Assembly: GCF_910592395.1 (NCBI RefSeq) | Contig: NC_088320.1 | Span: 15,932,501-15,996,500, forward strand | Direction of reading: 5' to 3' | DNA from: Lineus longissimus | Lineage: Eukaryota; Nemertea; Pilidiophora; Heteronemertea; Lineidae | DNA length: 64,000 nt | Shown: piece after piece, positions 62,401-64,000 of the stretch | Layout: every line of letters begins with the position of its first letter | How positions within the stretch are numbered: the stretch's first letter is position 1 | Program-made: the position numbers and the translations under genes | The notes under the pieces: model-generated | Databases searched by the model: none | The model's input: the letters and a program-made list of their open reading frames with translations, nothing else | What the model was told of the DNA's origin: nothing

Positions 62401-64000
62401 ATTAATACCTCACTGTTGGTATTGATTGTCTCACCAAAACCACTCGGGTGGGGCTAAAATATTGTCCGAAACATCGGCTACACACCTCGGATTCGGTCTA
62501 CATTTTAGCTTTACCCAAGTGGTTTTGGCGAGACAACCAGTACCTCAAGTTCAGTATCAATTCCTAATTCCGTCATTACGAATTTTGGCCTGCATTTGTC
62601 ATAGAACAGGTTTACACTGAATGCAATTCCGACTACGCATGCGCATTGCAGTGCTTGTCATCGCACCTATCATAAACCAGTAGATTCGAATGACATCAAG
62701 AAATTCGTACCGACTGTTCTTTTCTCGTGAGTCCACCCCGACACACAGACCACGCCACTCATCCTTGTCGGGTGGAATGAGATCACCACAGGGGCGAAAC
62801 TCAAGCACATCTTTGGATTGATTCGCGATTGGTCCTGGCTCAGGGAGAGTGAAGTCGGTGAGGATTCCGCTCGAAGACTTGAGGCTGCGATAGCCGAGAC
62901 TGTTTATAATTTCCACGTTTATGTAGTGGAGGTTATTGTGGGTAAGCATGAGATCCTTTCTGCTGAGAGATACTGCCGATCCACTGCCCAGGCGTTCATA
63001 ATAGTAAAACATGTCCGACTGCAAATGTAAATGGGCGTGTTTATTCTATCTTTTATATGTATTGATTTTTTTCCACGCCCAATATATAATACACTCAAAT
63101 ATACGTAAGAATGAAATATTTAAGATATTTCCGTATAGAATTTTTTAAAACGAGCAGTAAAATTCTGAGATTTAAGATTTTGATTAAGAATTCGACCAAA
63201 TTACTATGATACAATCTTTAAAAAAGTTGCACTCTTGAGAGACTAATATTCTTAGCAGACAAATTCAACATCTATTGAATAGCAATATTGACAAAACCAC
63301 TTTGTGTGAAGAAAACGTTACCTAAATACAGGTGTTTTTGAATTATTTTTCCTGTATCTACAAATAATAATGGGTCGTAGTATCATACGCTTCATATCAA
63401 AGTGTGAGGGATCTGGTCCGACCATTTTCGTCAAGAGTTACTCATTGTAAACCAACTACTGGTGTTTGTCAATGGGCGAATGCACTGGAGATCAGATACA
63501 AGATTTATACATAAATCAGAATGTTAATTTTTACACAATCACTGGAAAGAGTCTTTACCTTGACAGTTTCGAGAAGTGACACTTCTCTTCCTCAGAAAGT
63601 TAGTTAGTTTTTTTAGTTAGAGTTTGACCGCTAGATGTAGCGGCCAAACTGGCGTCCCACACGTGACTCGGTTTGTATCCCCCCTCGTCTCTGTTCATGT
63701 TGGTGGTCTTGCGAAACTGTCAAGGTAAAGACTCTTTCCATTGATTGTGTAAAAATTAACATTCTGATTTATATTCACTCACAATCAGATGAATATTTTC
63801 AAAGATTTATACACATACAATACCTTCGTCAGTTTATTGTCAATACTTTCAATTCCTTCCAACAATTCACATGCCCCAGTCTTTCCATAATGGTAATTAA
63901 AGCTCATGCATTTATGTGGCACTTCCTTCAGGCAGTAGCCCCCACACTCGTTTGGATTAAGGACCTGGTAGATGGTCTTGGTTATGGAAACGAGCAGTCG
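8247..64000 (-). CDS. Giant PAN / FN3-like / cadherin-like / EGF type I membrane protein, 44 exons (5' partial)
   Basis: Spliced gene read on the minus strand from the window edge to a TGA at 8247-8249. Forty-four exons join with matching phases at every junction and total 9,729 nt (3,242 residues plus stop). Order: PAN/apple (1 to about 70), repeated FN3-like modules (about 75-1834) with W-x-G-F-x-D-x-E-S-G-I near the start and D-x-T-P-P at the end of each, a divergent Cys-rich stretch (about 1835-2272), one more FN3-like module (2273-2403), an unrecognised region (2404-2714), two cadherin-like repeats (about 2780-3040), two EGF-like domains (3042-3125), a transmembrane helix (about 3128-3149) and a tail to 3242. 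By inference it sits at the cell surface with its array outside, for adhesion or recognition. Start codon and signal peptide lie beyond 64,000. The protein is not one I can name; the exon structure is much more certain than the function. Confidence 0.85.
8814..8901 (-). CDS. Exon 43: cytoplasmic tail, juxtamembrane part
   Basis: Residues 3154-3183: KHSKESANSNAASERERV, then NYPIGLLNP. This 88-nt exon is open only in the frame fixed by exon 42 (phase 2 in) and ends in phase 0. Acceptor ttttttttag; donor G|GTGAGT. With exon 44 it forms N-P-A-F, an NPxF-like tail motif. Confidence 0.8.
9290..9306. repeat. Poly-C tract
   Basis: Run of C broken once by T, in the intron between exons 43 and 42. Confidence 0.8.
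9602..9672 (+). repeat. tRNA-like sequence (SINE head or tRNA pseudogene)
   Basis: A box-like tggcatagtggtgatg and B box-like gcgttcgaacc sit about 40 bp apart, and the outer ends gact/agtc can pair. I could not fold a convincing anticodon arm, so this is probably a decayed tRNA-derived SINE head rather than a working tRNA. Confidence 0.4.
10991..11074. repeat. 21-bp minisatellite, 4 copies
   Basis: Unit ggtgtcaattgtagcattatt starts at 10991, 11012, 11033 and 11054. Intronic; the open frame through it on the minus strand is a by-product of the 21-bp period. Confidence 0.85.
11344..11705. mobile_element. MITE family B, copy 1
   Basis: Ends ggcctctcaattacatg and cacgtaattgaaaggcc are imperfect inverted repeats that continue into a ctacacc block on both sides. 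The same element is at 50996-51358. Confidence 0.75.
11794..12107. mobile_element. MITE family C, copy 1
   Basis: Inverted ends tttaaagggccaactttggc and gcccaatttgtccttttaaa. The inside (gatatgttggttttttgtac) matches 40577-40870. The minus-strand open frame here belongs to the element and is not a gene. Confidence 0.7.
12744..13223. mobile_element. MITE family A, copy 2
   Basis: Ends tactgtagaac and a matching ttttacagta at the right; the internal gcgacagaatattttcgcga motif and the gaaacatggataatgacata block match copy 1. Lies in the intron between exons 43 and 42. Confidence 0.65.
13545..13760. mobile_element. Foldback family D, fragment
   Basis: Contains aaccgcttgggttggtgcaa and caccctcgcggtttcggtga, shared with 35433-35690, 45850-46070 and 62262-62572. 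Confidence 0.6.
13921..14233 (-). CDS. Exon 42: EGF 1-2, transmembrane helix, start of tail
   Basis: Residues 3050-3153. EGF 1 ends TCSCTGGWTGPFC; EGF 2 runs DDCISIPCLYPFTC to GYECKCPDDWPDC. The helix is IGIIISGVAAFIGIVIVFIV, stopped by YRRRI, giving an N-out, C-in type I topology. Acceptor aatctcaccag; donor CG|GTAAGT. Confidence 0.9.
14387..14742. mobile_element. Tandem dimer of MITE family F (CCGGTGTAA ends)
   Basis: Two 180-bp units head to tail share one palindromic junction, ttacaccggtgtaa (14558-14571). Outer ends are ccggtgtaa and ttacaccgg. Both units contain ctgtggttgtt and caatgaggggaaacactca. A single copy is at 34866-35044. Confidence 0.8.
15455..15671 (-). CDS. Exon 41: cadherin-like repeat 2, second half, start of EGF 1
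   Basis: Residues 2978-3049. TATVTYKPNLNFHGQDKFIL, then VDESGYSSIELVVTVNI is a textbook end of a Big_9/cadherin-like repeat. NPCNHSGTCNG starts the first EGF. Acceptor cttttccag; donor G|GTGAGT. Confidence 0.86.
15985..16335. mobile_element. Foldback element
   Basis: Outer arms gcgatcaacgactttcc and ggaaagtcgttgatcgta are inverted, as are inner blocks (aatacatctacttcaaacca / tggcttgaagtagatgtatt). About 350 bp, intron between exons 41 and 40. Confidence 0.7.
17170..17358 (-). CDS. Exon 40: cadherin-like repeat 2, first half
   Basis: Residues 2915-2977. VSVEENTGYN opens the repeat, GAYDRDVDDVLNIT has the D-x-D motif, then SQAPANGELI. Phase 0 at both ends. Acceptor atcaattttcag; donor GAG|GTTTGT. 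Confidence 0.82.
18597..18919 (-). CDS. Exon 39: cadherin-like repeat 1
   Basis: Residues 2807-2914. LTARDPDGDNHVFAIDE has the calcium-binding D-x-D-x-D/N type motif; MEYEPCMDCNGIDTVYYTVT matches the Y-x-P-x-x-x-F-x-G-x-D-x-F-x-Y-x-V strand of this class; LNDAPELFL closes the repeat. Acceptor ctatatttccag; donor AAT|GTAAGT. Confidence 0.84.
19875..20150 (-). CDS. Exon 38: linker and start of cadherin-like repeat 1
   Basis: Residues 2715-2806. Ends MLTVPEDS, the usual opening of cadherin-like tandem repeats (V-x-E-D/N). A basic PDKIRKRSTDGG is a possible proprotein convertase site just outside the repeats. Acceptor cattttctcag; donor G|GTAAGT. Confidence 0.8.
21298..21485 (-). CDS. Exon 37: beta-rich unrecognised segment
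   Basis: Residues 2652-2714: LHCFRIVAIDGSGFFVNLVG, PGPLTITVPYLS. Acceptor gatctcaag|CATACTG was selected by phase; the nearby ccag|ATCTC acceptor would hit a stop. Donor G|GTAAGT. Confidence 0.75.
22089..22431. mobile_element. MITE family G, copy 1
   Basis: Ends ttaaagggaactgaaaccgc and ggcggttccagttcccttta. Contains tgagtgacgtcactactatg. Copy 2 is at 54012-54433. Confidence 0.75.
23096..23246 (-). CDS. Exon 36: unrecognised linker
   Basis: Residues 2602-2651. LVVGPLDRSDVEAAYGSDVS and PNATLFMTERALRG. Acceptor tttcattgcttag; donor AG|GTAAGA. Phase 2 in, 2 out. Confidence 0.78.
23340..23478. mobile_element. MITE family A, truncated copy 3
   Basis: Retains only the right part (ctctgtggaaacatg to ccgttctacagta). 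Followed by the same flanking repeat as copy 1, so the two loci share a larger composite repeat. Confidence 0.65.
23580..24480. repeat. Direct repeat array, about 370-bp unit (locus 2)
   Basis: Marker copies near 23875 and 24243 (369 bp apart) and shared segments such as ctctacctggggtgacaca show this is the same repeat as at 5.4-6.5 kb. It fills much of the intron between exons 36 and 35. Confidence 0.65.
24500..25900. other. Intron, nothing recognised
   Basis: Between exons 36 and 35, right of the repeat array. No gene or clear element; a short shared phrase ctctcctggtttcc occurs twice (about 25275 and 25672). Confidence 0.45.
25926..26348 (-). CDS. Exon 35: unrecognised extracellular domain
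   Basis: Residues 2461-2601. Cysteines in SACEEGEHW, DTCTFSR, TECLFNME, FLCMKLCNLADKC suggest a disulfide-linked domain of about 120 residues, which I cannot place. A basic SRKRAVDE near the end could be a proprotein convertase site. Acceptor accattttttag; donor G|GTAGGT. Confidence 0.8.
26753..26923 (-). CDS. Exon 34: unrecognised segment, basic
   Basis: Residues 2404-2460. Lys/Arg/Pro-rich (LEKPIVKDVRTTLP, GTKPFDRPVRPINARV), ending TWTKARDQNIRRY. Strong acceptor (gatcttatttcag) and donor G|GTAAGT support it; no family recognised. Confidence 0.75.
26990..27250. other. tRNA-like fragment in intron
   Basis: On the minus strand, 27125-27161 reads cactagcggttaaggcgtcc, similar to the D arm and A box of tRNA-Ser/Leu, but there is no clear B box. 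A weak hint of an old SINE; nothing else is seen in this stretch. Confidence 0.3.
27975..28152. mobile_element. MITE family I, related copy
   Basis: aaccagtcgcatgtcgcaca at the left and cgacatgcgactggttttgc at the right are inverted. The inside (gacaccaggagataatagaa; tttcacaaaaggcagacaat) matches 54592-54780. Confidence 0.7.
28187..28352. mobile_element. MITE family H, copy 1
   Basis: Palindromic ends gggccaaattcataatgggt and ctttatgaatttgggcc. Inside, agcttaaaacagcatttaac and the tgaaactgatta block match 53232-53403 in opposite orientation. Confidence 0.7.
28541..28727 (-). CDS. Exon 33: last clear FN3-like module
   Basis: Residues 2342-2403. WAIGTEPGRMNIQNFTSVG, then TYYVSIICTNYAGSRL: the whole second half of a consensus module. 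Acceptor ccactttttag. Donor G|GTGATT is weak; a similar site lies 25 bp further on, and this one was chosen by phase with exon 34. Confidence 0.78.
28925..29130 (-). CDS. Exon 32: FN3-like boundary and core
   Basis: Residues 2273-2341. SSNGFRIDTTAPVLDKDI and ALWRCVDQESMIM. Acceptor ttctttttaaag; donor ATG|GTAAAC, phase 0. Confidence 0.8.
29724..29958 (-). CDS. Exon 31: Cys-rich segment
   Basis: Residues 2195-2272. PCIPCIHACDVFTCDKSC packs five cysteines, followed by a Ser/Thr/Asn-rich stretch with several N-x-S/T glycosylation sites. Acceptor tatacttacag; donor G|GTAAGT. Confidence 0.77.
30348..30722. mobile_element. Foldback element with GTCACGTGAC ends
   Basis: gtcacgtgaccatgagtgag plus gcacgtgacaagacg at the left is repeated inverted at the right (cgtcttgtcacgtgc, ctcacttatggtcacgtgat). 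Intron between exons 31 and 30. Confidence 0.65.
30998..31300 (-). CDS. Exon 30: diverged module core
   Basis: Residues 2094-2194, phase 0 at both ends. Contains KLIFHLWNKDNFLP and SAIIAYEAGVGTKPM, the latter like the A-V-G-T-x-P turn of the modules. Acceptor gtcatgacag; donor ATG|GTATGT. Confidence 0.77.
31667..31815 (-). CDS. Exon 29: diverged module segment
   Basis: Residues 2044-2093. HTYKIRIYAMDNEPVH resembles the V-R-A-x-N strand. Acceptor gcatattcag lies about 30 bp from a 39-bp minisatellite; donor CAT|GTATGT. Confidence 0.76.
31846..32001. repeat. 39-bp minisatellite, 4 copies
   Basis: Unit begins acaagcaaaggaaatatcag; copies start at 31846, 31885, 31924 and 31963. The period is a multiple of three, so both strands show repetitive open frames, but it lies in the intron just upstream of exon 29. 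Confidence 0.9.
32308..32527. mobile_element. 220-bp near-perfect hairpin MITE, copy 1
   Basis: The two halves (gtgacccctctaccaaaatt ... and ... tttggtagagcgagtcac) are inverted copies around a short centre (gaccaaatcagtttgtaat). Each half contains cctattgtagaccttttgtg or its complement. Confidence 0.82.
32903..33092 (-). CDS. Exon 28: Cys-rich linker
   Basis: Residues 1981-2043. Starts KCPCDCKSYRK, followed by a polar stretch with a short Gln run (NAQQQQKIK), then SCGFQLIA. Acceptor tatttcattcag; donor G|GTACGT. No family recognised. Confidence 0.75.
33538..33699 (-). CDS. Exon 27: diverged module with Cys-rich end
   Basis: Residues 1927-1980. VRIRAADGQGIATTSVLLWD is the end of a module; STCKCCFTIPPPK begins a cysteine cluster that continues in exon 28. 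Acceptor atacacatttcag; donor AAG|GTACAA. Confidence 0.78.
34007..34281 (-). CDS. Exon 26: diverged module
   Basis: Residues 1835-1926. Sequence such as GWTKIDGIGLGVQRGVRWGI and NTLISIHMTRVRAGYSYLRS keeps the rhythm of the FN3-like modules (W-x-I then a V-R-A strand) but has lost the motifs. Acceptor ggctatttcag; donor ATT|GTAAGT. Confidence 0.78.
34866..35044. mobile_element. MITE family F, single copy
   Basis: 179 bp from ccggtgtaacatctgtgg to aaaaacattacaccgg, very similar to the two units at 14.4-14.7 kb. Intron between exons 26 and 25. Confidence 0.8.
35192..35366 (-). CDS. Exon 25: FN3-like module end
   Basis: Residues 1777-1834. VKLRVYNKAGLFVETVSKPI, then VDESTPTAGDVIDG. Acceptor tcggtttacag; donor G|GTAAGC. 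Confidence 0.82.
35433..35690. mobile_element. Foldback family D
   Basis: Left half is a hairpin (cctcactggaggtattgttt / caataccgacagtgaggta, and ggtggagcta / tagctccgtcc); the right part carries ttgcaccaacccaagcggtt. Intron between exons 25 and 24. Confidence 0.65.
35970..36179 (-). CDS. Exon 24: FN3-like module core
   Basis: Residues 1707-1776. QVEWQGYGDAQSGIARFEIS. In phase 0 at both ends, 70 codons. Acceptor cttacctacag; donor AAG|GTAAAG. It is absent from simple ATG-based ORF lists. Confidence 0.8.
36222..36807. mobile_element. Mutator-like MITE with 9-bp target duplications
   Basis: The element at 36231-36798 (568 bp) has inverted repeats of about 190 bp starting gctgaaagggtggatgt and is flanked on both sides by tatagttag (36222-36230 and 36799-36807). 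A 9-bp duplication with long inverted ends is the mark of the Mutator superfamily. No transposase inside. Open frames on both strands lie in the arms and are not genes. Confidence 0.85.
37125..37752. mobile_element. Family E composite foldback, copy 1
   Basis: The left portion has attctaaaataccttggtac and the caagatgctctaccaaag block; the right portion (37570-37752) is a strong hairpin with arms gaccttggttgagttaccaa and gtaactcaaccaaggtc. The same element occurs inverted at 45160-45862. Confidence 0.75.
37774..37995 (-). CDS. Exon 23: FN3-like module end
   Basis: Residues 1633-1706. NYFLYVIGTDDAGLCNFTYH and FRVDTTPPDEGEIKVG. Acceptor tattatttcag; donor TTG|GTAAGT. A foldback element ends about 20 bp into the downstream intron. 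Confidence 0.84.
38407..38837 (-). CDS. Exon 22: long exon, FN3-like module plus next core
   Basis: Residues 1489-1632, the longest exon. YYTTVRAHSTSMAMVEVTSN, a boundary without prolines (GYNNGVKAGEI) and FARWEGFGSDAGIIFYHAGV. Acceptor attacatttcag; donor GCG|GTAGGT. Confidence 0.82.
39225..39730. mobile_element. 500-bp foldback element with CCACCGCGGTGG core
   Basis: The left arm starts acggtggcccatagaggaca; the right arm ends with its inverse. Between the arms are stacked copies of the palindrome ccaccgcggtgg separated by aaataatat. Almost the whole 500 bp can fold on itself. Confidence 0.85.
40298..40558 (-). CDS. Exon 21: FN3-like module end and next core
   Basis: Residues 1402-1488. 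MYYVKVKSTNALGQVYI, then HPGRVNDGDIVG and KANWQSFGKHDPIAV. The acceptor (tgtccttcttag) lies just beside a MITE end. Donor G|GTACGT. Confidence 0.8.
40577..40870. mobile_element. MITE family C, copy 2
   Basis: Ends tttaaggggacaacttgggc and acccaagttgtccctttaga are clear inverted repeats. One end lies within 20 bp of the acceptor of exon 21. Confidence 0.75.
41251..41383. mobile_element. 133-bp hairpin MITE (TAAGGTAGA ends)
   Basis: Arms taaggtagattggggtaatt and aattacctcactctacctta with ccccgg blocks inside, about 50 bp each. A related partial copy (taaggtaaaatggggtaatt) starts at 43881. Confidence 0.75.
41668..41810 (-). CDS. Exon 20: FN3-like module core (diverged)
   Basis: Residues 1354-1401. 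SARWNFNGDPCPSSRYEWRI lacks the E-S-G-I motif. The acceptor aataatctag was chosen by phase with exon 19; donor G|GTACGG. Confidence 0.75.
42085..42230 (-). CDS. Exon 19: FN3-like module end
   Basis: Residues 1306-1353. IYVTIKAFNAAGLSSSAT is an excellent match to the penultimate strand; the boundary is LEPPNPISVFDG. Acceptor ctctttag; donor AT|GTGAGT. Confidence 0.82.
42263..42383. mobile_element. Half copy of the 220-bp hairpin MITE
   Basis: Only the left arm and centre remain (gtgactcgctctaccaaaac to aaatcagtttgtaatattt). It lies about 30 bp from the acceptor of exon 19. Confidence 0.75.
42637..42848 (-). CDS. Exon 18: FN3-like module core
   Basis: Residues 1235-1305. VAWTHFNDPETGIKSYHLAV, then a T-S-P-G turn. 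Acceptor tgcctttag; donor AAG|GTAGGA, phase 0. Confidence 0.82.
43226..43441 (-). CDS. Exon 17: FN3-like module end
   Basis: Residues 1163-1234. YFAVLRATNFLGLTCEVTSS and ITIDDTAPIPGVIVE. Acceptor atcccacag; donor G|GTAATA, a weaker but phase-correct site. Confidence 0.8.
44234..44387 (-). CDS. Exon 16: FN3-like module core
   Basis: Residues 1112-1162. CSWSGFKDEESGIKSYEFGL is very close to consensus. Acceptor ttcattctag; donor G|GTAGGC. Confidence 0.82.
44608..44995 (-). CDS. Exon 15: complete FN3-like module
   Basis: Residues 982-1111. One exon spans a full module, from LSASWQYTEDAGNIAFAQFA through NILEIYAGNEVGL to FIDDTPPTCGVVTC. The D-P-E-S-G motif is degraded to EDAGN. Acceptor cctctttttgcag; donor ATG|GTAGGC, phase 0. 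Confidence 0.83.
45160..45862. mobile_element. Family E composite foldback, copy 2 (opposite orientation)
   Basis: Reverse complement of the element at 37.1-37.75 kb: hairpin first (45168-45335), then the ggcgctaccgg/ccggtagcgcc region and the caaagtctcctcgggttgca-like block, ending ggtaccaaggtattttagaa. Intron between exons 15 and 14. Confidence 0.75.
45850..46070. mobile_element. Foldback family D, copy joined to family E element
   Basis: Starts caaaccgctcgggtggagct and ends near accgctgaattgaaaacgag. Directly abuts the family E element, so it is a nested or composite insertion. Confidence 0.6.
46329..46555. mobile_element. Short MITE-like element
   Basis: cttaaagggggactataggc at the left and attgtccctctaagttg at the right are imperfect inverted ends. 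Intron between exons 15 and 14. Confidence 0.5.
46763..47161 (-). mobile_element. tRNA-derived SINE with target-site duplications
   Basis: Read on the minus strand it begins ggagcctcatggcctagtgg (box A region) and continues to ccgggttcgatcccgggg (box B), then about 300 bp of body and a (GAA)n tail next to gcgaacgct. It is flanked by gcagtggat at 46754-46762 and 47162-47170. The intact A and B boxes would allow RNA polymerase III transcription. Confidence 0.85.
47259..47418 (-). CDS. Exon 14: FN3-like module end
   Basis: Residues 929-981: LEPGKMYFASVRVTTYQG, then SSDGFIIDQTPPSIII, an almost consensus module end. Acceptor ctccatctag; donor AG|GTTAGT. Confidence 0.82.
47698..47732. repeat. Poly-G tract
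   Basis: More than 20 uninterrupted G after a G-rich lead. In the intron between exons 14 and 13; could form G-quadruplex on this strand. Confidence 0.85.
48380..48616 (-). CDS. Exon 13: FN3-like module core
   Basis: Residues 850-928. MQFDGFSSHLYGIQHVEWAI is a diverged G-F-x-D-x-E-S-G-I segment. Acceptor gttgaatttcag; donor G|GTAAGC. Confidence 0.78.
49076..49267 (-). CDS. Exon 12: FN3-like module end
   Basis: Residues 786-849. YYYVRVRAKNSAGLMSEPI is the classic penultimate strand; the boundary is degenerate (VLNEDAT rather than D-x-T-P-P). Acceptor gaatttgatttcag; donor G|GTAAAA. Confidence 0.8.
49874..50005 (+). CDS. MADF-like domain fragment
   Basis: The frame has MPRKTGLKKNFVEDLVNAVR then RDRPFLYNPKHADYHD, matching the first half of an MADF (Myb/SANT-type) DNA-binding domain: L-x-x-x-V-x-x-R-P-x-L-Y-x-P-x-H-x-D-Y-x-D. 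It ends at TAA just after KFCP, too short for a full domain (about 85 residues). No donor is apparent. Most likely a fossil of a DNA transposon accessory gene lying antisense within the intron between exons 12 and 11. Confidence 0.55.
   Translation: MPRKTGLKKNFVEDLVNAVRDRPFLYNPKHADYHDTTIEKFCP
50536..50756. mobile_element. 220-bp near-perfect hairpin MITE, copy 2
   Basis: Same element as at 32.3 kb, from gtgactcgctctaccaaaac to its inverted end gttttggtagagcgagtcac. It ends about 24 bp from the donor of exon 11. Confidence 0.85.
50780..50939 (-). CDS. Exon 11: FN3-like module core
   Basis: Residues 733-785 with LASWKGSDGQSGIDDYQVCV. Acceptor attttgtttgcag, donor G|GTGAGA. A 220-bp palindromic element begins about 25 bp past the donor. 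Confidence 0.8.
50996..51358. mobile_element. MITE family B, copy 2
   Basis: Same ends and nearly the same inside as copy 1 (accgtataacggtgtaggcc; tgatttatgacgtcgctgtt). Lies in the intron between exons 11 and 10. Confidence 0.75.
51487..51775. repeat. Tandem duplication, about 155 bp
   Basis: Two successive copies of a block containing tttatatctcattcagt and acatcgtacgcgaat, about 85-90 percent alike by eye. Non-coding. Confidence 0.65.
52515..52827. mobile_element. MITE-like element
   Basis: ccttaaaggggatgtagtgc at the left and ctccatatcccctttaag at the right are inverted. Inside no coding sequence is seen. Confidence 0.55.
52858..53027. mobile_element. 170-bp MITE (CCGGTGTA ends) touching exon 10 donor
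   Basis: Ends ccggtgtagaagtttaaaat and ttttacttttacaccgg; contains gtccgggaac and gggccggacac. A partial relative is at 48708-48850. It shares the terminal CCGGTGTA with family F. Confidence 0.7.
53033..53196 (-). CDS. Exon 10: FN3-like module end
   Basis: Residues 678-732, ending SSDVKVDTTPPV. Acceptor tatattccag. The donor GTAAGC is followed at once by the end of a MITE (CCGGTGTAAAAG), so a transposon end sits 6 bp inside the intron. Confidence 0.8.
53232..53403. mobile_element. MITE family H, copy 2
   Basis: Ends gggccgaatttacaaagggt and accctttgtaaattcggccc are perfect inverted repeats of 20 bp, 172 bp in all. Begins about 35 bp from the acceptor of exon 10. Confidence 0.82.
53500..53890. 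mobile_element. Foldback MITE with TTAACGTT-rich interior
   Basis: Perfect inverted ends gggcccggttgttcaaaaga / tcttttgaacaaccgggccc. The interior is filled with ttaacgtt and taagttaa variants, so much of it is self-complementary. Confidence 0.82.
54012..54433. mobile_element. MITE family G, copy 2 with internal palindrome
   Basis: Same ends as copy 1 (gttaaagcgaactggaaccg / cggttccagttcgctttaa). About 80 bp longer because an internal palindrome built on cactgaatcattcagtgacg has been doubled, with several TGACGTCA sites. Confidence 0.75.
54592..54780. mobile_element. MITE family I
   Basis: Inverted ends atttgtgacccgtcacaa / gctgtgatgggtcacatt and accaggcgcttgtcgcaca / gacatgcgcctggt. Same family as 27975-28152 and distantly the 220-bp hairpins. 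Confidence 0.72.
54860..55224 (-). CDS. Exon 9: FN3-like module, boundary and next core
   Basis: Residues 556-677. Contains TTDGFLVDLTPPKLDFIRV and SYGFHDEESGIYRYRV. Acceptor aacttttttctag; donor T|GTAAGT. One of the longest exons, covering the end of one module and most of the next. Confidence 0.82.
55918..56089 (-). CDS. Exon 8: FN3-like boundary and next core
   Basis: Residues 499-555. Has both IDLTPPVKGEVVDG and GQFRGFNDPESGINDTEI, so the linker and the start of the next module share one exon. Acceptor tctttttatag; donor CC|GTAAGT. Confidence 0.82.
56483..56732 (-). CDS. Exon 7: FN3-like module core
   Basis: Residues 416-498. Holds SWLGFSDPQSGLTSFELSVG and MYFFTVTAWNGG, so nearly a whole module lies in one exon. 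Acceptor atcttgcag, donor G|GTACAC. Confidence 0.82.
56982..57109 (-). CDS. Exon 6: FN3-like module boundary
   Basis: Residues 373-415. Clear boundary motif MVDRSPPLAGSVFDGE. Acceptor tatttaag; donor AAG|GTGAGT in phase 0, joining directly to ICASWLGFSD of exon 7. Confidence 0.8.
57401..58075. repeat. Tandem repeat, about 275-bp unit
   Basis: cccgacaatacccgattt recurs near 57487, 57759 and 58037. Each unit also contains ggcctttcgcaggggcggaa, and the inverse motif tacgaaaggcctactatt, so each is partly palindromic. Between exons 6 and 5. Confidence 0.75.
58300..58469 (-). CDS. Exon 5: FN3-like module middle
   Basis: Residues 316-372, ending in PDGVQTWVKLKAYNH, the strand just before the module boundary. 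Acceptor is a strong T-rich tract (ttttttgtag). Two cysteines (YACLGR, RTCDIK) may pair. Donor G|GTAGGA. Confidence 0.78.
59165..59404 (+). mobile_element. 5'-truncated LINE: C-terminus of reverse transcriptase
   Basis: The frame ends with VAHILTRCARLAALRKDIWP, then LYGDLQQLRNTIEYIRRSNL-TV and TAG. The H-I/L-x-x-C then R-x-x-x-W-P pattern is the familiar C-terminal end of non-LTR retrotransposon polymerases. After the stop comes agcgaacgagaagaagaaga, a (GAA)n tail. It is flanked by agatctaatgga at 59153-59164 and 59405-59416, so the apparent ATG of the frame belongs to the target duplication. A small internal duplication of gaaccgatgaccgtggcac is present. Confidence 0.8.
59500..60690. other. 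Intron, nothing recognised
   Basis: AT-rich intron sequence between exons 5 and 4 with no repeats or coding sequence that I can support. Confidence 0.5.
60693..60885 (-). CDS. Exon 4: FN3-like module end
   Basis: Residues 252-315: FFADGSYYLTIRALN, then VIDNTAPI, the D-x-T-A-P form of the boundary. The acceptor at 60886 (atgtgaag) was chosen because it keeps frame with exon 3 and gives the expected QLK-GFFADGSYY; the open frame continues further upstream but its other AGs give a poorer fit. Confidence 0.75.
61252..61267. repeat. Poly-G tract
   Basis: Sixteen G in a row in the intron between exons 4 and 3. Confidence 0.85.
61686..61954 (-). CDS. Exon 3: FN3-like module core
   Basis: Residues 162-251. 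Contains AGNWDGFHDTESGIRGYTLAVGE with the W-x-G-F-x-D-x-E-S-G-I signature of the module, then a charged insert. Acceptor acacaaccag; donor G|GTGAGT. One base is carried in and one out. Confidence 0.75.
62262..62572. mobile_element. Foldback family D, copy in intron 2
   Basis: Carries gaagcctcgttttcaattca, the caccaaaaccactcgggtgg arm and its inverted partner acccaagtggttttggcgag. Confidence 0.65.
62711..63018 (-). CDS. Exon 2: end of PAN domain and first FN3-like segment
   Basis: Residues 60-161. Starts after a good acceptor (acatttgcag) in phase 0. It carries NNLHYINVEIINSLGY, the strand typical of these FN3-like modules (Y-Y-V-x-V-x-A-x-N), then TDFTLPEPGPI, a variant of the D-x-T-P-P-x-x-G boundary. 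The donor chosen is CG|GTACGA, the one whose phase fits the next exon; a G|GTGCGA donor further down would not keep frame. Confidence 0.7.
63519..63768. mobile_element. 250-bp hairpin-ended MITE
   Basis: Arms of nearly 58 bp: cagaatgttaatttttacac ... cttgacagtttcg at the left and cgaaactgtcaag ... gtgtaaaaattaacattctg at the right, with two small mismatches. Intron between exons 2 and 1. Confidence 0.8.
63824..64000 (-). CDS. Exon 1 in window: PAN/apple domain (partial, open at window edge)
   Basis: Residues 1-59. Spaced cysteines (NECGGYC, KCMSFNYH, GACELLEG) are the signature of a PAN/apple domain, a disulfide-bonded fold that binds proteins or carbohydrates. The C-S/F-N-Y and C-E-L motifs are typical, and the domain runs into the next exon (DMFYYYERL). 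Donor GTATTG at 63823; ends in phase 0. Upstream coding sequence is outside the window. Confidence 0.8.
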
